From assembly GCA_916700875.1 (NCBI GenBank), contig CAKAKS010000032.1, forward strand, positions 15,286,129 through 15,350,128: a stretch of 64,000 nucleotides of DNA, read 5' to 3'. A program made the position numbers and the translations under genes. Origin of the DNA: Sebastes aleutianus. Taxonomy: Eukaryota > Chordata > Actinopteri > Perciformes > Sebastidae. Under the pieces are notes generated by a model. The model was not told the origin of the DNA. It ran no database searches and saw only the letters and a list, made by a program, of their open reading frames with translations. Within the stretch, counting starts at the first letter, position 1. Every line of letters starts with the position of its first letter. Below, in pieces: positions 10,511 to 27,270 of the stretch.

Positions 10511-13500
10511 ATGGATTCCATATTTCATGAGAAAGTAAGTTAAAAACGTTTAACTTTAAACATTAAAGCCCCCAAGCAACTTGTCGTGTTTACTCGGTAA
10601 GCCTCGGGTCTCCTGCCGGCTGTGTGTTTACCGGTGCTCTCCGGCCGGTGTCGGTAGATCTGTGCTGCTGTGTGTCAGTATTGTTGTCCACACAGCTAAC
10701 ATGCTAACTGCACCTGCTAGTAAGAGAAGTTTCTCCTCAGCTGGGAGTCAACAGCGTCCTAAAGCTTTACCACATGTTAGTTTATCAAGTTAGATAAAGA
10801 ACTGGTTTAACATCGCTGTGTAGTCTTTATAGAGGAGTATTAAAAGAGTAGTTTGTTGTTTACGTAAGCTAGCTGTGTGTAGCTCTACTGGTTACCGTGG
10901 GGACACATCCATCACATGTTGAAGTTGAGTAATCCCAGAGTCCAAACTTAAACCTGTTAAACATGAGGTATGAAGACATGCTTTTCTCAAGGTACAGGGA
11001 TGTTTACAGGGGTTACTGTTTATTTATTTATTGGTTACTTAATATTTATTCTGTATTAGTCTATCTTCCTATTTTTTTTATGTAAAGAATAATGCAAATT
11101 TGTGGATGTTTGATTTTGGGTATAAGAATAATGTATGCATGGTCGGATGCTGTGTACACACATCCATAACATTTGTAATAAAACTGTGAAGTCACTAGGA
11201 ATCATCAGAAGAAGTTTCATAAATGTTTCTTGTTTATTAACCTTATATTATTCCATGATTTATCCCTATTTGATTTATGGTAGTATTGTTTGGGCAAATA
11301 AATACATACCCCTCCAATCTTCATAAACTTTATTTGCTGCAAAAACATTTGTAAGATTGGCAACTTTGTCAAAATCTAAGGAGGCTTCTGAAACTGAACA
11401 GTTTATGACATAAATATTCATCAGATATGTGTGTTTATATATAAATATATGTTCTTGCCTTCTTCTTTACCATCTCTTTACCATCTCATTCTCAAATGCA
11501 TTCACATACTAGTAGACAGGTTAATGATCTTCACCTGGCTTTTTACAAAACAAAACATGGCCAGTACTCCCTCAGATATCGTGGTGTACAAATATGGAAC
11601 ACCAAAATACATTATTATTATCAAGAGCTCGTTATCCTTAGAACATTTTAAAAGGAAATTATCATCATATTTAATTCATGATGTCTAATTATCTTTTGAT
11701 ATGTTAAGATATATTTTCTTTTCTTCTGTATCATTCTTTGTATGTATTTAATTGTTTTTATTGGATTGCTTTCCACTGTTTGGTTAGGTTTTTCTGCACA
11801 TTTTGTGTACTTCTTGTTGTTGTTTAACTTTTGTTGTATTTTTAAAATTATGTTAGTTTAGATCTTCCTTTTTTGTTATTGTTTTTTTTCTCCTGGGGTT
11901 GGGGGGAGCTCCTTTGTTTAAGCCTGTGGCTTCTTGACCTCTCCTGACACAGTTCTTGTTTTTTTTTCATTGAGTGGATTTTTTGCAGTTTTATATATGT
12001 GCAAATAAAAAAAATGTTAGCTAATCCCATGTCCATGAAGCTAACTAAGTTGTTAAAAAATATATTTCATCATGCTGTCATGTTAGAAGTGTAATTTTCA
12101 AGTGGTGTCTTATCAATAACTAATCATTTGTTTGTAGCAAGAGGGCTCTCTCTGCGCCCAACACTGTCTCAACAACCTCCTGCAGGGTGAGTATTTCACT
12201 CCTGTGGATCTGTCCTCCATTGCTCATCAGCTTGATGAAGAGGAAAGGATGAGGATGGCTGAGGGAGGTATGGCCAGTGAGGAGTATAGGACCTTCTTAC
12301 AGGTGAGGAGACATAGTTAGTGAATGCCAGTGCTGCAGCCTATTTATACATGCTTTTAACAGTTTCTAACTTTATGTTCTGTGAATGTGCTTCTAGCAAC
12401 CATCTGGGAACATGGATGACAGCGGCTTCTTTTCAATACAAGTGAGAGATCCACTTTTTTTATTGTTACTAAATAAGTTAACCATAAGTCAGTAATATCA
12501 ATTCCCTTTTTCTGTCATCTAGGTAATTAGCAATGCACTGAGAGTGTGGGGCTTGGAGCTAATCCTCTTCAACAGCCGGGAGTACCAGAGCCTGATGATT
12601 AATCCAATGTAAAGTGTTTTCAACTCTTTATTGTGTAATGTCTTAATCTGTTATCACATAACTACTTTACAGTTTAAATTGATGGTGACAGCTATTCCTA
12701 CTTCCATGTTTCAGAAATGAAAAAGCCTTCATTTGCAACTACAAGGAGCACTGGTTTACTATACGCAAACTTGGACAACAGGTATGAGGCACTTGTCATC
12801 GTAAACAATGTAAATACAGCTTGATTTACTATAAAACACTGTTTTTCTTTTCATTGCAGTGGTTTAATCTGAATTCACTGTTGACTGGACCAGAGTTGAT
12901 ATCAGACACCTATCTAGCCCTTTTCCTTGCACAGTTGCAACAAGAAGGTATAGTAAAACAGACTTTTATTATACTATGTGTAGTTGATGCGATGCAGAAA
13001 CAGTTCTAAACGTTCAATTTGTGCAGGTTATTCCATATTTGTGATCCGAGGAAACCTTCCTGAGTGTGAAGCAGAGCAGATTCTTGGGATCATGAGGGTG
13101 CAGCAGCAGCAGCGACCGAGGCTTATCGGAGAGGATGAAGCACAGACAAGTGCAGGGTATGTACTATATGTGCAGACATGGAAGTATGTTTATGTGTCAT
13201 GTTGCTAAAAGTAAGCTTTTTTAATACTTGTGGCCACTGATTAAGTCTTATTTTGTGAGCAGCAGGTCAGCAGCTATTAGCCAGGCGGAGATGGGCTTCA
13301 ATGTGGAGGATGAGGTTGTGGACGAAGATGAGGAGCTGAAGAAAGCTCTGGCACTCAGCAGACAGGACATAGATGTGGAAGATGAAGAAGCTGATCTTCG
13401 CAGGGCCATACAACTTAGCATGCAAGGTAAAGGATGAGTTATCCAAAGGTTTTAAAATATATTGTTCCTTCCTCCAGATTAATTGTGGTTTATAAAAATA

Positions 13501-14306
13501 GTTAGTTGATTTCATAAACTCACACTTTATATACTGCACTATTAATTAGGCCTTTCCCATTGATCATATCAATGAGTCCGTTACTGTTCAGGCTTATTTT
13601 CACAAATTGTGCTCCACGTTCACAATAATAACTTTGTTTTAAGCAAATACTTATCATCATTTTGTGTTTTACAAATGACAATACTGAACATTGGGCCCTT
13701 GTTTTTGTTTTTTTATAATATTATAGGAGCAGTGATGAGCAACAAGTCCTCAGAGTCTGAAATGGGAAATGTGAAATCAGGGATCCAGGCAGGAGGGAGT
13801 GCTGCAGGAGGACAAAGAGAAGGCCAGAATGAGGCGCTCACCGCCGAGGAACTGCGGAAGAGGAGACAAGCCTATTTTGATCGGTAGGTTTAACTGTATG
13901 CCTGGTGACTGCTGTACATGGGGTGGACACAATATTATAAACACTTATGTACAATTGTATTTCATTTATAGTTAGAACTGGTTGAAGTATTCATGATATT
14001 ATATCCATCCCTTTTGAGTGAACGGAAATGAATGCATGGATTTTGATTCGAATTCTCTCTGCTGATTTCTTAGGCAGCAGCAACAAGCTCAGCCGAACAT
14101 TCCTCAACAACCAGACACAAAATCGTCATCAGGTGGCTCAGGTGGCTCAGGTAACTACATCTGATTTATAATATAGATGCAGTGCAGATTATTTAATAGC
14201 CTATCCAAGAAAGACATGAAATATACTAACCTACGCCCTCCCCCCTCTGCTAGGATCAGTAAACACTGGCTCTGAAGAGGACCAACAACAAAAGCCCAGC
14301 CAGTGA
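10511..14306 (+). CDS. atxn3: Ataxin-3, Josephin-domain deubiquitinase
   Basis: Ataxin-3 trims polyubiquitin chains (preferring long or K63-containing chains) and works with VCP/p97 in protein quality control. Coding exons: 10511-10534, 12138-12302, 12397-12441, 12523-12608, 12715-12781, 12860-12947, 13027-13156, 13263-13426, 13727-13883, 14074-14150, 14254-14306. The sum is 1056 bp, 351 residues, and the first six exon lengths equal the human ones as recalled. The Josephin domain fills residues 1 to about 180, with catalytic Cys14 (EGSLC), His119 (KEHWF) and Asn134 (FNLNS) all present. Two ubiquitin-interacting motifs lie at about 223-236 (EELKKALALS) and 243-256 (DLRRAIQLSMQ). The polyQ tract is only four residues (310-313). 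A third UIM is absent; the protein ends in a short Ser/Gly/Gln-rich tail. Exon 8 has a tandem NAGNAG acceptor. Confidence 0.96.
11090..12015 (+). mobile_element. Degraded LINE reverse-transcriptase 3' fragment in atxn3 intron 1
   Basis: The frame at 11135-11326 reads NKTVKSLGIIRRSF, LLTLYYSMIYPYLIYGSIVW, the classic block after the RT domain of fish non-LTR elements. After stops and frameshifts, a later piece reads TKHGQYSLRYRGVQIWNT and ends with FKRKLSSYLIHDV (to 11688). A T-rich 3'UTR follows, with GCAAATAAAAAAA at about 12000. Same orientation as atxn3; non-functional. Confidence 0.75.
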
Positions 14307-16283
14307 ATTTGTGCAAGGTTTGCCGATGTTGTTTACCAGCTGCCAGGATTGGCAACCCCATACAGGGGTAGCTTTGCTCCCTCCTCTAACCTTTTGCACA
14401 TGCGAACACAAGGACAGTCAGAGGGCTGACACATTTCCCCTGGTTAGTTCGCTGACAGGCTATAGAGAAGAGAACAACGACAAGGAAAAGGCATCAGTTA
14501 GTTCAATCTAACTCAGTGAGACGCTGGAAAAAGGGTGACCACAGAACTCATGATGCAGTTAATCCAAGTTTGCAATTGCCTTTTTACCATGGCGCCTTCT
14601 ATTTCTATTGTACACTGTTTTTTATTCTCGTTTTTTTCTCTGCAAGAGATGGAAAGGAATCTTCAGCATACAAAGGGTGTGTTTACTTGTTGGGTGTGAA
14701 TACATACAGAGATGGGTGTTCTGTGAAAGCCATAGGAGACCAATATTGAGACCACGGTTTGATAGATAATGACGGAGCCCCCTACCATTACATTGGACTT
14801 GCATTAACACGTGATTCCATCACACGCCCCACCAGAACACCAGTGTAGTTTTGAAATCATTTCTTGTACTGAAATATCTTTTAGCCAGCAGCACTAACAT
14901 GTGTGGGTGATTTATTCCTGACTTCATCAATCATTTTACTCATGAACATCTAAGAGTGAACTCCCAAGGTATTTAGACAACAACATATTTTTGATGTTGG
15001 GGTTTTGTTATTACCTTAAAGTGTATAAGTAGGCACAATGAAATGTAAGAATACACTGCTCACAAACACTTAGTTTAAGGGTGTTTTGTCTGTTTTTTTG
15101 ATGGACTGTGAACATAATAATTCTATAGAGCTATTTGCTGAATCTAAGATGCTTTTGATTGATGCATATGTTTCACATCTTGTTCAGAATAAGTTAATGG
15201 GGAACAAAGAAGCAATCTGTAAACACCATGAAACTGCAGCTGATAGATAAATACGTAGTTCATTTTTCCACCACAGTATGATCACTTAAAACCAAAAAAC
15301 ATGTCCAACCAGCGACTTCATCTGTTGTTTCTGCTCATCAGTATTTCTCACGAACTGTATAGGGAACTTATTATAAAATGATCATTCTCCTCTGACGTAC
15401 CTTCACAAACAGTCGATAGTTTTACCCTGAAATACTTTTTTAATGCACTGATTTGACTTATCCTGTATTCCAATAATACTTAGAGCAATGTTGTACAAAG
15501 ATAAATTAATTTGCACAGAGGTTACCTTGGGTTAACGCTGTGGAAGCCTCTGGCTGATCGATGATCTTTGGAAATGACATAAAATATTGAGAATGAAGGG
15601 CGACTGTTATTTAACCTCATAATTTGTATAATTTAAAATCCAAAGATGGAACAAAACATGAAAAATGTGTCACCGTGCATACACTTTGAAGAGTTTGTTC
15701 TCTTGGTTTTATCATTTTATAAAACCAAAATCATGTTGCGACACACACAGTGTTGATGAACAGACCACATTACAGCATTAAAACTGATGAGTATGTTTAC
15801 AGTTATTATGTTTTCTAGAACCAATGACCGTTCAGCATGGATTTATCTTGATGCCTCCACAAAAGTATTGGATGTCGTGCAAAGTTCGACTTCCAAGAAA
15901 GTTCCATGATCTCATTATTTTTTCATTTCCTTTGGATCTGTTTGGCTTTTTTTCTATTCAAAATGCACTTGCGAAAGAGTATGAAATGTTGGTAGTTGGG
16001 TTTTTGTCATTGCATTATTTTCACTCACTACATTCTTACAATAAGTACTCATCATTCTTCTTATATTCCACATGTTACCATAGCACGTTCTTTCATTTAA
16101 TGTATTAGTTCTTGTTCCAGGATTAAAGTGACATTCACTCCTCCTGAAGTTTCTCATGTCTCAGTTTTTTTTAACATGCAGTTATTGACAGTTGTTGTGA
16201 CATCACATCTGGAAAAGAGGCCCTGAATGTTCCAAAAACAGCTCAGACTCCATTTGGAACGACACGACAGGAGGCGTGTCTTG
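14307..16283 (+). other. atxn3 3'UTR and intergenic DNA
   Basis: The DNA between the atxn3 stop and the serpin promoter is unique-looking and lacks recognised transposons. Part of it must be the atxn3 3'UTR, but no canonical AATAAA stands out; ATTAAA near 15778 is a weak candidate. Open frames here (for example 14516-14749 and 15824-16108) show no domain or splice context and are not called. Confidence 0.45.
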
Positions 16284-16320
16284 GTTAATATGTAACGCTC
16301 AGAGCACACTTGCACTTTGT
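16284..16320 (+). promoter_or_regulatory. Liver-type promoter motifs upstream of the serpin
   Basis: GTTAATATGTAAC at 16284-16296 matches the HNF1 palindrome GTTAATNATTAAC at 11 of 13 positions. Twelve bases downstream TTGCACTTTGT (about 16309-16319) reads on the other strand as CAAAGTGCA, close to the HNF4 half-site form CAAAGTCCA. They lie just before the inferred non-coding first exon. HNF1/HNF4 control of clade A serpins in liver is established; binding here is inferred. Confidence 0.5.
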
Positions 16321-16334
16321 TTCCCCAAATAATA

Positions 16335-16372
16335 GATGGAGCTTTCAGGAGCAATCTTGCACAAGCTGAATG
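16335..16372 (+). other. Candidate non-coding first exon of the serpin gene
   Basis: The segment ends at a GTACGT donor (16373). A pyrimidine-rich acceptor TTTTCAG ends at 16587, followed by a 24-base leader before the serpin start codon. Clade A serpin genes normally have a non-coding first exon, which is why I propose it. The 5' boundary is a guess. Confidence 0.4.
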
Positions 16373-16611
16373 GTACGTATGACAGCTAGTCTGGGAAAAA
16401 AAACATCAACTATCTTTTGCATTTCAAACTGAATTAATTCAATAATTTTGGTAGTAATTTAAATGGAAAATAATTTATGAGATCTAATCTGCCTTATCAT
16501 TTTTAGTAGATGGGTTAGTTATCGTGTTACTATTCAATTGTGCTTTTTTTAATTATCTTTTGACATCTACATGTCTGTGTTTTTCAGGTTGAGCAACCAT
16601 CCCCTCTAAAT

Positions 16612-18282
16612 ATGGAAGTACACAAAATGAAGATGGGATTTATTTCCATTGTAGCCTTCATGTGCTTCCTGGCTCCTGTCCACCAAGCGCACCTTCCAAG
16701 CGCCACCATCGCAGACCTCTCCTACAAAAACATGGACTTTGCCATGAACCTGTATAGAAAAATATCCAGCTATCATGACAAAAACATCTTTTTCTCACCT
16801 CTGAGCATCTCCACCAGCTTTGCTGCTCTTTCAATGGCTTCTGACGGCGTCACACACGAGGAAATACTGAAAGGGCTCAACCTGGATCAGCTGGAGCGAG
16901 CTGACCAGCCAGAACTCATCCCGTCACTCTTCCAACTCCTTCATGAGAACATCACACAGAACGGATCACTGATACTGGACCAAGGCATGGCCCTCTTTAT
17001 GCGCCAGCAGTTTCCGGTGGAGAAGATGTTTAAAGACCAAATTAAGACGTTTTTTGACGCAGACATCAAAAGTGTAGACTTTGCGGACGCAGAAGGAAGC
17101 GTCAGCTTCATCAATGAGTATATCAAGCACAAGACTCAGGACAAAGTGACTGAGATGCTTTCCACTCTGGATCCATTGACCCAACTCATGTTAATCAACA
17201 CTATTTTCTTCCAGGGTGAGTTGAATCACACTTGTATAGTTTAGAACTTTTGGCTTTGACACCCATTTGTGTTTTGACGTTTGACCTATAGTGTCCACAG
17301 TCAAACTAAACAGTGTTATTCCCTCCACAGGAGCCTGGCAGAAGCCTTTCAACCCTAATTTCACTGAAAACGCATCATTCTACATCAACAACTATAATGT
17401 TGTGCAAGTTCCGACGATGTTTTTGGAGGATAAGTTCTATTGGATGGAAGATATTCATCTTGGTGCCAAAGTGTTGAAGCTACCATACCAGGAAGGTGTT
17501 TCCATGCTTATCCTGCTGCCCAACAAAGGCATTGACTACACTGTTATTGATGATAAGATCACTGCTAAGAGGTTCGTCATCTGGATCAAAAGACTGCAAA
17601 AAAGGTAAGTGCATAGAAAGTCATGTGGAAAATGTTTTACTCTCTCACTTGTCTTTCTATGGCTTTTATACTATTTTATCGTCTGTATGTTGTCTGTTGT
17701 ATTTTTGCCATTATTGCAAAGCATTTTGTTACATTTTCTCTAGAGAGGTGCTGCAAAAAAGCACCTAGCAACAAACGTGCAAATATATAATATCAAACAC
17801 CTACAGCAATAGATAACAAGTGATTCATGCCCATGTCTTCATGTTCACAGCAAACTGGAAGTCAACATGCCCAAGTTCAAGATGGAGGAGTCGTATTCCC
17901 TGCACAATATCCTACCACATATGGGCATGGTCAGTATCTTCAGCACTTCAGCCAATTTGACAAAGCTGTGTAAGGAAGAAGGCATCAAAGTGTCAGAGGT
18001 TAGTTTTCAATTTCACCACACCGTAACAGCATACTTGCATATTCCAACCTCTGCAGATGGTGAATTTTGATCTCTACTGTAAAATCACAGGTGCTGCACA
18101 AGGCCGTGATCGATGTGGACGAGACGGGGACCACTGCAGCAGCTGCCACAACATCTGGCATTATTCCATATTCCCTACCCAGGACCTTCACTGTCAACAG
18201 ACCATTTTTCTTCTTCATATACCATGAAGAGACAAACTGTCTGCTGTTTATGGGCAGGGTGATTGACCCTACCACAAACTAG
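16612..18282 (+). CDS. serpina10: Secreted clade A serpin, probable protein Z-dependent protease inhibitor
   Basis: Serpins inhibit serine proteases by covalent trapping after cleavage of the reactive-centre loop; SERPINA10 (ZPI) inhibits factors Xa and XIa in plasma. Coding exons 16612-17215, 17331-17604, 17851-17998 and 18091-18282 total 1218 bp, 405 residues. An in-frame Met at 16627 may be the true start and gives a cleaner signal peptide (FISIVAFMCFLAPVHQA). Helix A to strand 3A motifs (NIFFSPLSIS, MLINTIFFQGAWQKPF) and the clade signature NRPFFFFIYHEETNCLLFMGR are intact. The hinge (DETGTTAAAATTSG) is alanine-rich, so it should be inhibitory. The scissile region reads IIPYSLP; Tyr-Ser aligns with the P1-P1' Tyr-Ser of human ZPI (TAYSMP). 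The long acidic N-terminal extension of human ZPI is missing. Another clade A paralogue remains possible. Confidence 0.85.
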
Positions 18283-20202
18283 CAGTCATGACTGAGTCCT
18301 GAATGCTTCCACGTAACATTGTGTTATTAAGGCTTTTAAAAGGCTATATGGACGCATTTTTTAATCTTAAATTTAAAATGCTTGTGCTGGCCTGTTCTGT
18401 AAGCTCATATGTGATTCCGATTAATAAAGAGTTTGCGTTAGTGCGCCTTTCTTTTGTATTTAATCAAATCATTTCCGCTCTCGGATAAGGATGTGTGCAA
18501 TACGCATACTAAATGAAAGCAGTGTCGCGCACAAGGACACTTTGGCTTTTTGACCTGTGATTCTGCACTACATCTGGAAAACAACCTTTAAAGGTTGTAT
18601 TGATAACATTTTTATGTAGACAAATAATTTTAAAGATAATAATACATCCACAGAGCTTTTGGAAAGGTGCCGATTAAAAGTCGCTTTCCTCAAAAAGATG
18701 ATTATGACTGTGAATTAGTCTTTTAAAAATTTTTGACTGTCCGAAATGAATGTTTTGTTTACATCTGTGGAAGATATCTGATGTTTGGTTCCCACTTCTA
18801 ACAAGGCTTGTTAGCCAATGGTAAAATGACGTTGGTATCAGGTGGTATCTTTTTATCGTCAGTGACTAAGTTGCCAGTTAGTGTGGAAAAAACGGACAAA
18901 TGGCTGAGTTTGACACTGGTGTCTCCATCAGGCTGCAGAATTAGTGATTATTTATCATGGCAACAATGTAGGCCTATACCTGCATGTTGCACAATTACTT
19001 TTACTCTACCTCGAAAAATCCATCGCATGACTGTCTATCTGAGTGTCATTCAACTCAACCATAAAATATGCAGGTTGTGCAATGAACTGGCAACCATTTG
19101 TTGTGAAGTGAATGCAATGGAACGGAGGAGGGAGAATGTGACATATAGTGGCTCAATGTTATCAATGTTATCAATAGCACCTTTAAATATTTATTCACAT
19201 AAAAAAAAACTGCAGACTTCAGAGTATTGTAAAAAACATTTACCAATGATTTATTTACATTTATAATTGTTAATTGTTGTTAGATGACTGACAAACTTTC
19301 GCTGATGGCTTAGAAAATGAAATGAGAAACGTGATCCTTTATTAATGACTGTAATTTTATCTGCAAACCCATCATCAGCAAGAGATTTTTCTTTGGCATA
19401 TTGGAAGTGTTTTTATGAATATATTATAACTGATGTATAAAAAATGAATACATTTTTAAAAAAAAATCATTAATAATGTCATTACTTACAATATATAAAC
19501 CTTTTATTAAAGGTGGCTTATAAGATAAATAACACATCCAGTCTTAATTTGAAGTGTGCCAGCTCAAAAGCTGAGCTTAGTCAGATTAGTTTGTAGACAA
19601 TGAAAATATGACTTTCTCTGAATCAAATCAACATGATTTTATATTTTTATTTTATGATTTTTATGAAGCTAGCATCCAAATCATTCCAAATAGAGGATTA
19701 TTATAATTATATTTATATTATATATATTATTATATTATATTATTATTTATATTTACATTATATATATATATATAATAGAGTCTATAATAGAGGATATATG
19801 TTACATATAGTAACATGACTAATACTTTTTTTTTATCAGCCCCTTCCTGCAGGACAGAAACTTCTGTAGCTGTTTGTCTGACTAATAAAGTTTTTTCAAA
19901 CCACGTGATCAACACTGTCATGTCTGCGCCCTCGTGTCATGCGTGGTTGTGATCAGTTGTAACATTTTGACATTTTAAAACACCAGTCAGTCAAGGTAGT
20001 ACTTTTTTTTTTTTATTGTTTTGACTTATAGTTGTTGTATTGTTGTTTGTGGTTTACCAAGCCACTTGGATCTGATAGTTTGACGAGCATTTAGAGAGGA
20101 TATAGTTGGTTAGAGTGGCTCGGCAGCTGCATGTAGCTGCTTGCTAACTGTATACACTTCAATTCAACGCATTGCTGTAACTCGGTATTCATTTGTAGGA
20201 AA
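18283..20202. other. Serpin 3'UTR and serpina10-ddx24 intergenic region
   Basis: AATAAA at 18423-18428, 141 bases after the serpin stop, is its likely polyadenylation signal. The rest is AT-rich with an AT/TA-rich stretch at about 19700-19790. Frames such as 18808-19266 (152 codons) show no recognisable domain. The final 100 bases contain the ddx24 5'UTR; a TTTGTAG ending at 20197 may be a 5'UTR splice acceptor. Confidence 0.5.
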
Positions 20203-27007
<6,805 letters not shown>

Positions 27008-27270
27008 CATGTTAATGGAATGTGTATTTAGAGATGCCATAATTTGACAGGATTGTGTTGATTCATGTCATTTTTAAAACATAAATTAACTTCAATCCAT
27101 TTAAATACTTATTGCACAGTGTGCAACAAAAATGTAATTCCAAATGTTGTTGAATCGCTGTACACTGCAATACTATATAAAAATCTGTTTCCATGAGTGT
27201 CTTAAAACCCAGTTGGGATTTTATTCAACCAAAGTCAATATTCCTGAGTTGAGTCCTCGTGGATCTGTGG
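27008..27270. other. Convergent 3' ends of ddx24 and otub2
   Basis: Only 263 bases separate the two stop codons. Read on the minus strand, AATAAA at 27225-27220 lies about 46 bases after the otub2 stop and is its likely poly(A) signal. No strong plus-strand signal for ddx24 is visible. The two 3'UTRs probably abut or overlap. Confidence 0.5.

Noticed and set aside
18808..19266. 152-residue plus-strand frame downstream of the serpin
   Set aside because: No domain, no splice or promoter support, composition like the surrounding intergenic DNA.
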